Shown here piece after piece: positions 32,416 through 41,519 of a stretch of 64,000 nucleotides of DNA. Each line of letters starts with the position of its first letter. The stretch's first letter is position 1. The translations under genes and the position numbers were made by a program. Where the stretch lies: contig VIRH01000087.1 of NCBI GenBank assembly GCA_008107755.1, positions 1 to 64,000 on the forward strand, in the 5' to 3' direction. The notes below the pieces were generated by a model, which was given only the letters and a program-made list of their open reading frames with translations, made no database searches and was not told the DNA's origin. Origin of the DNA: Rhodobacterales bacterium. Lineage in GTDB: Bacteria > Pseudomonadota > Alphaproteobacteria > Rhizobiales > Stappiaceae.

Positions 32416-32859
32416 ATGATCAGGTTGTTCAGGCGACACCGCCCCACCGAAATCGAGCCAATGCAGGAGATCGACGCACCCGTGCCGGAAGAAGCGTCCT
32501 GGCCCTTTATTCAGGAAAGTCCGGTTCTCAAGGATGCTCCGCAGTCCGGCCACGCCGTCTCGATCATGCTCGTCAACATGTGCGGGCTCGATTGGGAGGA
32601 CATCGAAAGACTGCTGCCCGTTGCCCGGCAGGGCGCCAACAAGCAGAAGATGGTGCCGGTCCTCGTCGTCGACCTTGCCGACGTCGTGCCCCTCCGCAAT
32701 GCCGGGCTTGCCTATGACATGCTGCCCAACATTCCGGCAAACGCCACCCTGCTGCCGGATCTCGACTGGAACGCCTATGCTGCCCGCCGCCGCGCCCTCC
32801 TGATCGAGAAATGGCGGCCGGAAGCCATCGTCCATCTTGGCAGTGACCGGAACTGGTAG
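32416..32859 (+). CDS. Small protein between two glycosyltransferases, unknown
   Basis: A 147-residue protein from ATG 32416, placed two bases after the upstream stop with GGAG close by. It contains VSIMLVNMCGLDWEDIERLLPVARQGANKQKMVPVLVVDLADVVPLRNAGLAYDMLP, which looks like a Rossmann-type half, and a tail with AYAARRRALLIEKWRPEAIVHLGSD. It may be a degenerate or accessory glycosyltransferase domain. I do not recognise the family. The next gene begins five bases after its stop. Confidence 0.55.
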   Translation: MIRLFRRHRPTEIEPMQEIDAPVPEEASWPFIQESPVLKDAPQSGHAVSIMLVNMCGLDWEDIERLLPVARQGANKQKMVPVLVVDLADVVPLRNAGLAYDMLPNIPANATLLPDLDWNAYAARRRALLIEKWRPEAIVHLGSDRNW

Positions 32860-32863
32860 ACCG

Positions 32864-33790
32864 ATGCTGGACCTTGCCCGCTGCGATGCCGTTTTCCTGA
32901 GTTTCGACGAGCCCAACGCAGACCCGAACTATCAGCGGGTCCAGGACATCATGCCCAGGGCCAGGCGCGTCAACGGCATCAAGGGCTTCGATTCCCCCCA
33001 TCGCAAGGCCGGCGAGATTTCGGAAAGTCCCTACGTCATCACGATCGATGCCGACAACGTTCTCATCGACGAGAGCTTTTTCGCCGGCTGTCTCGACATC
33101 TCCCCACGCGACAGGGGAGCCGTCTTTTCATTTTGCGCCCGCAACGTCGTCAATGGCCTGAAGTACGGCAACGGAGGCGTCAAGATCTGGCCACGCGAAA
33201 CGCTGATCACCCTGCGCTCGCACGAAAACGCACGGCGCAAGGAGGCCGCCGTCGACTTCTGCTGGACGGTTCCCTATTTCCAGATCAACCGGGTGCTATC
33301 CGAAGTCCACATGGCAACGACGCCGTTCCAGGCGTTTCGGGGTGGCTTTCGCGAAGGTGTCAAGTTCAACCTTGCCGGCGGCACCCTGGCCTATGACGCC
33401 TTTCCGGACTTGCCGAAGAAAGACGCGCTCCTGCGCCACATCGGCCTGACCAACCGCGAACGCCTGCGGGTCTGGTGCAGCGTCGGCATGGACATGCCCA
33501 ACGGCGATTGGGCCATCCTCGGCTCCCGCCTCGGCTGCTGCATGACCGCCCTGGACCGATTCGACCCGGCAAAGGTCGCCGACTACGCCTGGTTCCTCGC
33601 ATTCTGGCAAAACGACATCTCACCCAACTACCGGACCGAACCCACCAGACACGCGGCCATCACGACCCTCGGCCACCGCCTGAACGCGGCCCTCTCCCTC
33701 GACATCACCACCTTCCCCCCATCCGCATCCCGCACCTTCAAATCCACCCACCAAATCCCCCGCGCCTCCGGCCTGACGCCAACGGTTTAG
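32864..33790 (+). CDS. Putative glycosyltransferase, GT-A-like with DxD
   Basis: About 308 residues from ATG 32864. It starts MLDLARCDAVFLSFDEPNADPNYQRVQDIMPRA, continues with SPYVITIDADNVL (DADN metal-binding-type motif), and has RNVVNGLKYGNGGVKIWPRE and FCWTVPYFQINRVLSEVHM. This is a GT-A style scaffold seen in bacterial surface-glycan clusters. The C-terminal 60 residues are Pro- and Ser-rich, and the DNA is notably C-rich near 33680-33790, so the real end could be less conserved. It belongs to the cluster beginning at 31286. Confidence 0.65.
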   Translation: MLDLARCDAVFLSFDEPNADPNYQRVQDIMPRARRVNGIKGFDSPHRKAGEISESPYVITIDADNVLIDESFFAGCLDISPRDRGAVFSFCARNVVNGLKYGNGGVKIWPRETLITLRSHENARRKEAAVDFCWTVPYFQINRVLSEVHMATTPFQAFRGGFREGVKFNLAGGTLAYDAFPDLPKKDALLRHIGLTNRERLRVWCSVGMDMPNGDWAILGSRLGCCMTALDRFDPAKVADYAWFLAFWQNDISPNYRTEPTRHAAITTLGHRLNAALSLDITTFPPSASRTFKSTHQIPRASGLTPTV

Positions 33791-33850
33791 GGTGGCCGTG
33801 AGACAGCAGGCCGGCGGCAATAGATGAGGGGATTTTTTTGATTGGGAGAA

Positions 33851-33927
33851 TGGTGGGCCCGGAGGGACTCGAACCCCCAACCAATCCGTTATGAGCGGAC
33901 GGCTCTAACCAGTTGAGCTACAGGCCC
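33851..33927 (-). tRNA. tRNA with CAT anticodon, probably Ile2
   Basis: Read on the minus strand from 33927, the 77 bases fold into a cloverleaf: acceptor GGGCCTG/CGGGCCC (one G-T pair), D-stem GCTC/GAGC, anticodon stem GTCCG/CGGAT with loop CTCATAA, T-arm GGGGGTTCGAGTCCCTC, and an encoded CCA. The CAT anticodon is shared by elongator Met and lysidine-modified Ile2. The variable region TGGTTG and the GGGCC acceptor favour Ile2. No integrase gene flanks it. Confidence 0.9.
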
Positions 33928-34158
33928 TTGAACCTGGCTCCGCCGCAGACGGCGCGCATGGTTCATGACCCCTATACCACGGCAATTTCGCGGGGCAAGG
34001 GGTTTGCGGGCATTGGTTGAAAAACTCCTTGGATACGCAGGCATTCAAGACGCGGGCGGAAAATAGGATTGGTTCGGGGTTTCCATGGCGGACCGGGTGT
34101 GTTTTCGATAATCAGAACAAAGCCGTCGCAGTTCGCGCCCGCCTGATCGTGATGTTCC

Positions 34159-35310
34159 ATGTCCCAATTGCCTGATTCCCATCGCCAGCCTTCAGCCAGT
34201 CCCTCGCGTGCGCCCGCGGGAGACTTCATGAAATCGCCGCTTCTCTCCGTCACCCTCTCCGTCCTGCTCATCTGCCTGATAGGATGGCTGCTTGTGGTCG
34301 GGCGGTCGCTGGTTCTGCCGTTCGTCATCGCGCTTATCGTCTGGTACATGATCAATGCGCTTGCGCATGTCTTTCGCAGCATTCCGCTAGGTTCCTGGCG
34401 CCTGCCGGGTTTCGTCTGCTTCACGCTGTCCCTGCTGACGATTTTTGCCGTCAGCACAGTCGTGCTCGACATCGTGATGGTGAACCTCACGCAGCTCGCC
34501 AGGGATGCGCCAGACTATCAGCAGCGCCTGGAGGAGCTTTTCACTCAGGCCAATTCACTCATCCATCTGAACGATCCGATGGAACTGAAGGATTTCCTGC
34601 CCGACTCCATTCTCCCCCGCATGGTCACGGCCGGCGCCAGCCTCGTGACCACGATCGCCGGCTCCGCGAGCCTCGTTTTCATCTACGTCCTGTTTCTGTC
34701 GCTCGAGCAGTCCACCTTCGATCGCAAGTTCGAAAAGCTGTTTTCCTCGCCGGAGCGCAGCAAGGCTGCCTTTGCCATGCGGGCCGAGATCAACCGGTCG
34801 ATCCTGCACTACTTCACGATCAAGACCGCCGTTTCGGTCGCCACAGGCGTGCTCACAAGCCTTGTGCTGATGGGAATCGGCCTGCCTTACGCGACGCTTT
34901 TCGGCTTCATTGCCTTTCTGCTCAACTATATTCCGACCATCGGTTCGCTCATCGGCGTCATCTTTCCCAGCCTGCTGGCGCTCGTCTATTACGACAGCCT
35001 CGGCCCACCCCTCGTCATCGCAACCGGCCTCGGCGCCATCCAGTTCGCCGTCGGCAACCTGATCGAACCGCGGCTGATGGGCTCCAATCTCAACCTCTCC
35101 GGCCTCGTCATCATGCTGTCGCTGGCCTTTTGGGGCGCAATCTGGGGCGTCGTCGGCATGGTCCTGTGCGTCCCGCTGACGGTCATGATCGTGATCGTGT
35201 GTGCCAGGTTTGAAAGCTCGCGTCCGATTGCCGTCCTCCTGTCCCAGACCGGCGATGTCGGCCTGCTGCAGGTGCGCCGGGAAGCCGGAGAGGACGCCGG
35301 GTCGAAATGA
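34159..35310 (+). CDS. AI-2E/YdiK-family transporter
   Basis: A 383-residue membrane protein with about seven helices. The AI-2E family pattern is visible: an N-terminal helix block (SVTLSVLLICLIGWLLVVGRSLVLPFVIALIVWYMINAL), a long soluble loop of residues ~95-170, and the C-terminal core GFIAFLLNYIPTIGSLIGVIFPSLLAL and VGNLIEPRLMGSNLNLSGLVIMLSLAFWGAIWGVVGMVLCVPL. The family exports varied small molecules; the substrate is unknown here. It is a single-gene unit. Confidence 0.88.
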   Translation: MSQLPDSHRQPSASPSRAPAGDFMKSPLLSVTLSVLLICLIGWLLVVGRSLVLPFVIALIVWYMINALAHVFRSIPLGSWRLPGFVCFTLSLLTIFAVSTVVLDIVMVNLTQLARDAPDYQQRLEELFTQANSLIHLNDPMELKDFLPDSILPRMVTAGASLVTTIAGSASLVFIYVLFLSLEQSTFDRKFEKLFSSPERSKAAFAMRAEINRSILHYFTIKTAVSVATGVLTSLVLMGIGLPYATLFGFIAFLLNYIPTIGSLIGVIFPSLLALVYYDSLGPPLVIATGLGAIQFAVGNLIEPRLMGSNLNLSGLVIMLSLAFWGAIWGVVGMVLCVPLTVMIVIVCARFESSRPIAVLLSQTGDVGLLQVRREAGEDAGSK

Positions 35311-35441
35311 CGTCTATCTGACAGACAAGAAAACAGGCCCAAGTCCTTGAAAATGAACGGATGCTGAACCGACAAGCCTTAACCCTGCCGCATTGGCTGG
35401 CAATTGTTGCAAGACGAATGCAAAAGCAAGAGGTCCAAGTC

Positions 35442-36212
35442 ATGCAGATCGTTTCCGCCGCCCGCAAGAGCACGCGTTCCATTCCCTTTCGCAATGCCTT
35501 TCTCGCCGCCGGCCTTGCGGTCGCCATTGCCGGTTCGCCGGCTCAGGCCCAGGATTCCGGCGTTCAGGAAATCGCCTCCAGGGGAACCATCACCATGGAC
35601 GGCCAGGGAAGCGTCGCCGTCTCGCCCGACATGGGTGTCATTTCCGCAAGCGTCGTGACGACGGCAGACACGACCGAAAAGGCCCTTTCGGAAAACAACG
35701 CCCTGATCGGCAAGGTGATCTCGGCCATGAAGGAGCAAGGGATCGAATCCCGCGACATTCGCACCAACGGCTTCAACATTTTTCCGCGCTACGACCGCAG
35801 CGAAAACAAGGATGGCGGTCAGCCGAAGATTGTCGGCTACGAGGTCCGCAACGGCATCGAAATGAAGGTGCGCGATCTGGCCAAACTTGGCGACCTGATC
35901 TCCAGCGCGGTCGACAATGGCGCCAACGCGATTGACAGCGTCCGTTTCGAAGTCAGCGAACCGGATGAGAAGCTCGATGAAGCGCGCAAGAGGGCCGTTG
36001 AGGAAGCCCGTCACAAGGCGGAGATCTTCGCCAGCGCCGCTGGCGTCGAACTCGGCACCATCGTCTCCATCACGGAAACCGGCATCCAGATGCCCCAGCC
36101 GGTGCTGATGCGCGCAGAAGCAAAGGCAATGGCCATGGCAAGCCCCGTTCCGGTCGAAGCGGGTGAAGAAACGATAGCCGCCAACGTCACGATCCGCTGG
36201 TCGCTGAATTAA
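35442..36212 (+). CDS. SIMPL-domain (DUF541) periplasmic protein
   Basis: About 256 residues from ATG 35442, with AGAGG upstream. A signal peptide (RNAFLAAGLAVAIAGSPAQA) precedes the SIMPL domain, which shows GSVAVSPDMGVISASVVTTADTTEKALSENNALIGKVISAMKEQGIESRDIRTNGFNIFP and the later ARKRAVEEARHKAEIFASAAGVELG. It forms large periplasmic assemblies in other bacteria; the function is unclear (stress or envelope). It is probably monocistronic. Confidence 0.85.
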   Translation: MQIVSAARKSTRSIPFRNAFLAAGLAVAIAGSPAQAQDSGVQEIASRGTITMDGQGSVAVSPDMGVISASVVTTADTTEKALSENNALIGKVISAMKEQGIESRDIRTNGFNIFPRYDRSENKDGGQPKIVGYEVRNGIEMKVRDLAKLGDLISSAVDNGANAIDSVRFEVSEPDEKLDEARKRAVEEARHKAEIFASAAGVELGTIVSITETGIQMPQPVLMRAEAKAMAMASPVPVEAGEETIAANVTIRWSLN

Positions 36213-36312
36213 GCCTGGCGAGGCTTTCAAGGCTCGCCGCAGACGGCAGGGCGCGGCATGGTCCGCGCCCGTTCGGTCGTCGCGGGCTCTCTCCGCGCCC
36301 AGCGCGAGGCGG

Positions 36313-36900
36313 TCACAGGGCGCGGTACCAAACCTGCATCGGCTTTTCCGTTTCCTCGGCCTCGCCAACGTCACGCCAGGGAAATCTGACCAGGGCGCCT
36401 TCCAGCTTTTCGTAACCGCGTTTGCGCCAGAACGGATCGAGCGGCTGATAGTCGGCCGGCTTCATGGGGTGGTCCTCGGACCGAACCACCGCGCAGAACA
36501 TCGCCTCCGCGTAGCCGAGCTTTCTGGCATGCTCTTCCCGAGCATCGAAGAAACGGTTTCCGATCCCCTGCCCGCGATATGCCGGCTCCAGAACGGACTC
36601 CGCCATGTAGAAAATTGTCTGCGGATTGTATCCACGTTCGATCAGCGGGCTCCGGAACGCCTCCAGTTCCTGACCCAGCGGTTCGCCCGTGGCGGCCCCG
36701 ACCAGCCGGCTTCCGTCAAAGGCGCCCACGAGTACGGCCCCTTCTGTCTGCGCATAGCGAGCCAGATAGCGGGCCTCGTATTCCGGTGTTCCGTCGTAAA
36801 GGTAGGGCCAGTCGCGAAACACGCTGATGCGCAGGCGTGCAACCTCCTCGAGATTCTCTTCCAGCTCGTTGCCGGTCAGGCATCTGATATCGATCGTCAA
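36313..36900 (-). CDS. GNAT-family N-acetyltransferase
   Basis: A 195-residue GNAT fold. Its CoA-binding motif A reads ESVLEPAYRGQGIGNRFFDAREEHARKLGY (R-x-x-G-x-G/A). The N-terminus starts MTIDIRCLTGNELEENLEEVARLRISVFRDWPYLY. The acceptor is unknown. It is convergent with the SIMPL gene. The gap to the cytochrome gene (36901-37336) has no gene that I can support. Confidence 0.8.
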   Translation of the reverse strand: MTIDIRCLTGNELEENLEEVARLRISVFRDWPYLYDGTPEYEARYLARYAQTEGAVLVGAFDGSRLVGAATGEPLGQELEAFRSPLIERGYNPQTIFYMAESVLEPAYRGQGIGNRFFDAREEHARKLGYAEAMFCAVVRSEDHPMKPADYQPLDPFWRKRGYEKLEGALVRFPWRDVGEAEETEKPMQVWYRAL

Positions 36901-37336
36901 CGAAATCTCCTCTTCTGGCGAAAGGATCTGCCCTAGCAGCTTCGTTCAGCCGGTCAAGTGTGTCGATGGCAGCTTGTCCCGCCGGAGGCATGATCAGCCA
37001 CGCAACGCGACAACTCGAAGGGATATTCGTTCGCAGGCGTTGGTTTTGGAGGCCATGCCGCAGTTTCCGGATTGATGGCTGAGGCAATCTCGCGCGGGCA
37101 CCCTTTTGCCGCCGGCCACACGCGTGTGGCCCTTGGGCGTTTCATCGCAGGGTAGGCCCGCTGAAAACACACATGGACATGACGTCACGCTCTCGTCCCG
37201 CTTTGCTGCCTGGCCGCATGTAACAGCCGGATACGACTTGTTACATCTACCATGTTTCCGCCACCTGCCGCGTGTGGCAAGAAGTTTGGGCGGCTCCGTC
37301 AGAAAGCCGTTCGAACGTGAGGAGTTCAAGCCAGCC

Positions 37337-37837
37337 ATGTCTCGTACAAAGCCAGCCGCCTACAGTCCCTTCCACATCCTGCTTCACTGGGTGATCGCGG
37401 CGCTCATTCTGTTTCAGCTCATTTTCGGTGAAAGCATAAAGGATTTCGGCCGGGCGTTGCGCGACGGCGGAACGGCGGGCACGATGACCGCGATCATGGG
37501 CAATGCCCACATCTGGGTCGGTGTCTCCATTCTGGTCCTCACGCTCCTGCGGCTTGTCGTGCGGGGGCTGCATGGCGTGCCCGCGCCTGCGCCTTCGTCC
37601 CGCGTGCAGGAGCTCGCGGCACGGGCCGTGCATGTTCTGCTTTACCTGCTGATGATCGTCGTTCCGATCACCGGCCTGCTTGCGTGGTTCGGCGGCCTTC
37701 ACACGGCCGGCGAGATCCATGAACTCGGCAAACCGGCCTTCATCATCCTGATAGGCCTGCATATTGCCGGCGCTCTCTATCACCAGTTCGCCCTCAAGGA
37801 TCACCTGATCCGGCGGATGATGACCAGCCGGGTGTGA
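37337..37837 (+). CDS. Cytochrome b561-family membrane protein
   Basis: About 166 residues from ATG 37337. It has four membrane helices with the family signature YSPFHILLHWVIAALILFQLIFG, then NAHIWVGVSILVLTLLRLVVRG and ARAVHVLLYLLMIVVPITGLLAW. The haem-ligand His residues lie in helices 1 to 4. It transfers electrons across the inner membrane, in this family often to quinone or superoxide. It is a single gene. Confidence 0.85.
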   Translation: MSRTKPAAYSPFHILLHWVIAALILFQLIFGESIKDFGRALRDGGTAGTMTAIMGNAHIWVGVSILVLTLLRLVVRGLHGVPAPAPSSRVQELAARAVHVLLYLLMIVVPITGLLAWFGGLHTAGEIHELGKPAFIILIGLHIAGALYHQFALKDHLIRRMMTSRV

Positions 37838-37887
37838 TCGCTTGCCAGCTGCGCGCGGACCTCAGCCCGGCCCGCGCGCTTATCCGC

Positions 37888-38985
37888 TCAGTCCCGTGCT
37901 TCCAGCCAGACACGCGCCTTTTCAAGCTCGCCGGTGACGACGCCTTCGGCGATCTTCTGGCCGACCACAGCCCCGAATTTGTAACCGTGCCCGGAACAGG
38001 CCGAGACGACGCTTGTCCTGTCTTCGTTGCGAACGAAGAAATGCTCGTCAGACGTAAAGGTATAGGCACAGGTCACCACGTCATCGACGCGATAGTCGCC
38101 GATCCGTGCAAAGGGAGGCGAAAAGAGGTTCCGAAGTGTCTCCCCCTCGCCGTCTGCCGGCGTCCGGTCCTGGCTCGGCGGCGCCTTGTACTTGTGAATG
38201 CCGGCACCGAATTTAAGCCCGGTCCCCCGAACCGGTGGCACCACATAGCCATCGATCGGCCCACCCGGGTCCAGGATGGCCGGAGAGCGTTCCCAGGCTT
38301 CCCGCAGATCTTCCGGCGGCTTCAGATAGGCCACCGCCGTGCGGTAGGTCGTCAGCTTCACATCCAGCTTGGGAAAGAGACCGAGCGTCCAGGCGCCCGA
38401 CGTCACGATGACATGATCCGCCGTCACCTGAGCGCCGTCCTCAAGGATCACGCTTGCAGCAGACGGATCAACAGCGGCAACACGAACGTTTTCGCGTACA
38501 TCCGCGCCATTGGCGATCAGCCAGCCGCGCAGGCCTGCCGCAATCTTTCGACAAAGCAGAACCCCGCCTTCCTCGCTGACGGCACCGTAGCGAATCGTCT
38601 GCGGATCGACGAAAGGGAACTGCTCCGCGGTCTCCGCCGGGGACAGCATCTCGAACGGATACCCGCCCTCTACCAGACCCTCGCGCAAGCCATCCGCGCC
38701 ATCGCCCTCCTGCTGGCAGAGAAGCATGAAGCCGGTATCGACGAGGTGCTTCTGGCCGAGATCAGACCACATCTCGTCCCACGCGGCATAGGCATCCGCG
38801 ATCCGGCGCTGATACCCGCCCTGGCCGCCGTAGGCCCTGCGGATCAGGCGATGATGGTCCCCCGACGCCGACAACGGATTGGGAATGGGTCCCTGTTCCA
38901 GAAGAGTGACCGGCACGCCACGCTTTGTAAGTGACCAAGCTGTTGAAAGACCGGCTATTCCGGCCCCGACGATTACAACTGTCAT
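37888..38985 (-). CDS. FAD-dependent oxidoreductase, DAO family
   Basis: About 365 residues from ATG 38985 (AGGAAGG five bases upstream). The dinucleotide motif is TVVIVGAGIAGLSTAWSLTKRGVPVTLLEQG, followed by HHRLIRRAYGGQGGYQRR. The C-terminus has SACSGHGYKFGAVVGQKIAEGV, typical of sarcosine oxidase-like enzymes with a covalent-flavin Cys candidate. It likely oxidises an N-methyl amine or amino acid. It is divergent from dddL (about 200 bp apart), so a shared regulator is possible but not shown. Confidence 0.82.
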   Translation of the reverse strand: MTVVIVGAGIAGLSTAWSLTKRGVPVTLLEQGPIPNPLSASGDHHRLIRRAYGGQGGYQRRIADAYAAWDEMWSDLGQKHLVDTGFMLLCQQEGDGADGLREGLVEGGYPFEMLSPAETAEQFPFVDPQTIRYGAVSEEGGVLLCRKIAAGLRGWLIANGADVRENVRVAAVDPSAASVILEDGAQVTADHVIVTSGAWTLGLFPKLDVKLTTYRTAVAYLKPPEDLREAWERSPAILDPGGPIDGYVVPPVRGTGLKFGAGIHKYKAPPSQDRTPADGEGETLRNLFSPPFARIGDYRVDDVVTCAYTFTSDEHFFVRNEDRTSVVSACSGHGYKFGAVVGQKIAEGVVTGELEKARVWLEARD

Positions 38986-39193
38986 GAATACCTTCCTGTG
39001 GTGTTCCGGAAAGATGAGCTGCTTCGGTGAACGGCGCAAGGTACCTTTGGCCCGTCCGCGGATGCAGCAGCTTCGGCCCGCCCTGCCTCACCAAACGTCG
39101 TTTTCGTTGATTTTCATGCCGGATTGGAAGACATCTTTCCTGTGCGGACAGCTATCTCTATGCACTGTCCATTTTCATCGGAGACGACTGGCC

Positions 39194-39874
39194 ATGACGG
39201 AAACCGGTCTGAACATGCCTGTGCAACACCGCCTGTCCAACCATCCGGACTGGGGCTACCTCCTGCGAGAGTTCTACAAGACCTACCGCTTTCTCTCGTC
39301 AGGTGGCAGTGACCAGATCCGGGGACATCAGCGTACGGTTCGGGAAGCGATCAGCCGGGTGAGCAAGTCGAATGCGGAGGTTCGCTTCAATGCGCCTGCG
39401 CACAAGCCGGTCACCGCACACCTGAAGCGTGCGCTCAACGAAGGCAAAGAGGAACGCACAGCTCCGTTGATCCGGGCAATCGAAAGCGTGCAGGATCACT
39501 TCATCTGGCAATACGGTTATGAACGCGTGCCACGCGGATTGGACAGAACCTTTGCCTATGCGGAGATCTGCGGCCCGAACGGTCCGGTCCTGACGACGGA
39601 CATCATTCTCGGCGTCGTGCTGTTTGCCCCGGGCTGCACCTACCCGGCCCATGCCCACACCGGCATTTCCGAAAGCTATGTCTGCCTGTCGGGCTCCGTT
39701 TCGGAAAACCATCAGGGCGTCTACGCGCCCGGTTCCATGATCTTCAATCCCCCGGAGCACATGCACCGCATTACCGTGTCCAAGCTCGAGCCGGCCCTTC
39801 TGGCCTATGCCTGGACCGGAACGCACGAGCGGCTGGCGAACCAGAAAATGGTGTTCAGCCGCAAGCGGAGTTAG
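39194..39874 (+). CDS. dddL: DMSP lyase, DddL-type cupin
   Basis: About 226 residues from ATG 39194 with GGAG ten bases upstream. The N-terminal part HPDWGYLLREFYKTYRFLSSGGSDQIRGHQRTVRE and the cupin core VLFAPGCTYPAHAHTGISESYVCLSGSVSENHQG match the DddL subgroup of dimethylsulfoniopropionate lyases. The metal ligands are HAH, Glu-Ser-Tyr (E with a catalytic-type Tyr) and the later His in EHMHRI. It would split DMSP into DMS and acrylate. No other ddd gene lies next to it, so acrylate must be handled by genes elsewhere. The assignment is from remembered sequence resemblance. Confidence 0.8.
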   Translation: MTETGLNMPVQHRLSNHPDWGYLLREFYKTYRFLSSGGSDQIRGHQRTVREAISRVSKSNAEVRFNAPAHKPVTAHLKRALNEGKEERTAPLIRAIESVQDHFIWQYGYERVPRGLDRTFAYAEICGPNGPVLTTDIILGVVLFAPGCTYPAHAHTGISESYVCLSGSVSENHQGVYAPGSMIFNPPEHMHRITVSKLEPALLAYAWTGTHERLANQKMVFSRKRS

Positions 39875-40017
39875 ATGGCCGGCTGAAGAGCCTGGTCAAA
39901 CCACCATCGCGGCGTGACGACCGGCACCCTGGGCCATCAGCGCACCGGCGCGAACGCCACTCGGGCCGTCTCCTGCGAAGCACCTGTGACAGTTATCTGC
40001 GCAGGTCCGGCGCTCTC

Positions 40018-41118
40018 TCAGACAGTCACCTGGAAAACCACCCCGGCGACAACCGCGCCGAGAAAGCCGAGGCCGAGATAGGCTGCAAAGACCTGCGGGC
40101 GAACCAGAGACCAGACGGCAGCCATCGCCGGAATGGAACTGACGGCGCCGGCAATCATGAAGGCCATGGCCGCGCCCGAACTCATGCCCTGCTCCATCAG
40201 CCCGGAAAGCAGCGGCGGCGCCACATAGCTGTTGAGGTAGGCCGGCATTCCGACAAGAGCCGAGATCATGATCGCGCCGAGGCCATCTCCGCCGACGACA
40301 CGTGCGATCAGATCGGCCGGAACATAGGTGACAAGCGCCGCCTCCAGAACGTAAGCGAGAGCCAGCCACTTCATCAGAAACAGGGCATTGACCTTCAATT
40401 CGGCTCCGAAGCGGCTTCGGCGCTGGGGCTCTCGCCAGAAAGCCCAGACAGGACGGCCCGTTTGCGGCGCTGCGCCGCAACCGCATCCGCCCGCCTGGGC
40501 GCCTGGCCGCGCAGGGTTGGCAAAGGCGCCGCGCCGCATCGCGATGGCGACGGCAGCACCACCGAACAGCCCCAGGGCGACCGCGGCAACGGCCTTGCCG
40601 ACGGCGAACGGCCATCCGAGCGCGCCTGCCGTAATCAGCAGCGTCGGCGGGTCGATCAATGGCGAAGATAACCAGAAGGCCATGATCGCCGACAGAGGCG
40701 CCCCGACTGCGAGAAGCCCGGCAATGAACGGAATGACCTCGCACGAACAAAAGGGCGCAAGGCCGCCGAACAGGGCGGCCATGACGATCGCCTGCGTCTC
40801 CCGCCCCTCGAACGCCTTTCCGATGGCCGCATCCGCTCCCGCCGCCTTGAGCCACGCGATCAGAGCGACGGCAAAGGCGATGTAGGGAAGCGTGCTTAGA
40901 AACGCATTCACCGCAAAGCGGACGAAAGCCGGAAACTCGGGAGTGTCCAGAAGAAGCACCAGCACGGGCACGGCAAGAATGACCGTCCAGGCGGAGAAGA
41001 AATACGTCCTGCCGGGAATGGACTTCCAGGACCATCGGGCCCTGGTTGGCGTGCAGCAACTCGTCTGGGGCGCACAGCAGCTTGCCTTGATCGCCTCCGT
41101 TTCCAATGCATCAGCCAT
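40018..41118 (-). CDS. ArsP/UPF0718-type permease
   Basis: About 366 residues from ATG 41118 (GGAG site). Around eight to ten membrane helices are visible. The family core AALFGGLAPFCSCEVIPFIAGLLAVGAPLSAIMAFWLSSPLIDPPTLLITAGALGWPFAVGKA contains the CSC motif and repeats later as AIMISALVGMPAYLNSYVAPPL. The N-terminus has extra Cys pairs (ASCCAPQTSCC), and a loop has GGCGCG, both metal-binding-like. It follows the ArsR gene with an eight-base overlap and probably exports organo-arsenicals or another metal(loid). Confidence 0.82.
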   Translation of the reverse strand: MADALETEAIKASCCAPQTSCCTPTRARWSWKSIPGRTYFFSAWTVILAVPVLVLLLDTPEFPAFVRFAVNAFLSTLPYIAFAVALIAWLKAAGADAAIGKAFEGRETQAIVMAALFGGLAPFCSCEVIPFIAGLLAVGAPLSAIMAFWLSSPLIDPPTLLITAGALGWPFAVGKAVAAVALGLFGGAAVAIAMRRGAFANPARPGAQAGGCGCGAAPQTGRPVWAFWREPQRRSRFGAELKVNALFLMKWLALAYVLEAALVTYVPADLIARVVGGDGLGAIMISALVGMPAYLNSYVAPPLLSGLMEQGMSSGAAMAFMIAGAVSSIPAMAAVWSLVRPQVFAAYLGLGFLGAVVAGVVFQVTV

Positions 41119-41461
41119 GGGTCTGCTCCAGTTCCGCATCGCCGCACTCGCACGCATCCACACTCGAACAGTCGTTTTCGTCGGCGCAGCATTCCTTCAG
41201 GATGTAACCTGCAAGCTTTTCCAGATGGCCAAACGCGGCCCTGTTGATCACGGAGCGCCCGTTCTTTTCCTGTCCGACCAGCCCGGCGGAGGCGAGAAAC
41301 TTCAGATGATGCGCCAGCGTCGAGGCAGGCATTCCCGTACGGGACTGGATATCTCCAACTGCCAACCCCGTCTGCCCCGCCCTGACCAGCGTCAGCAGCA
41401 CCTGAAGCCGCGCTTCGGAGCCCAGAGCAGCAAAACCCTGGGCAGCTTCTTCCAGAACCAT
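41111..41461 (-). CDS. ArsR-family metal(loid) repressor
   Basis: A 116-residue winged-helix protein: LGSEARLQVLLTLVRAGQTGLAVGDIQSRTGMPASTLAHHLKFLASAGLVGQEKNGR. The C-terminal tail KECCADENDCSSVDACECGD holds six cysteines, suitable for sensing arsenite or a soft metal. It overlaps the permease start, forming an operon with a 38-bp operator palindrome at its promoter. It is autoregulated by inference. Confidence 0.88.
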   Translation of the reverse strand: MVLEEAAQGFAALGSEARLQVLLTLVRAGQTGLAVGDIQSRTGMPASTLAHHLKFLASAGLVGQEKNGRSVINRAAFGHLEKLAGYILKECCADENDCSSVDACECGDAELEQTHG

Positions 41462-41471
41462 GTCAACGCTC

Positions 41472-41519
41472 CTAACATAACCATTATTCTAGTTATATGG
41501 TTATGTTAGCTCCTGTCAA
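41472..41519 (-). promoter_or_regulatory. ArsR operon promoter and 13-bp inverted-repeat operator
   Basis: CTAACATAACCAT (41472-41484) and ATGGTTATGTTAG (41497-41509) are perfect 13-bp inverted arms with a 12-bp spacer. Read on the minus strand, TTGACA (41514-41519) and TATAAC (41492-41497) with a 16-bp spacer form a promoter lying across the dyad. A ribosome binding AGGAG follows. This is the expected arrangement for ArsR-type autorepression. Confidence 0.75.

Noticed and set aside
33851-33927. tRNA gene as the attachment site of the prophage
   Set aside because: The tRNA is about 19 kb from the phage region, with ordinary chromosomal genes between; no integrase or duplicated 3' end is visible nearby.
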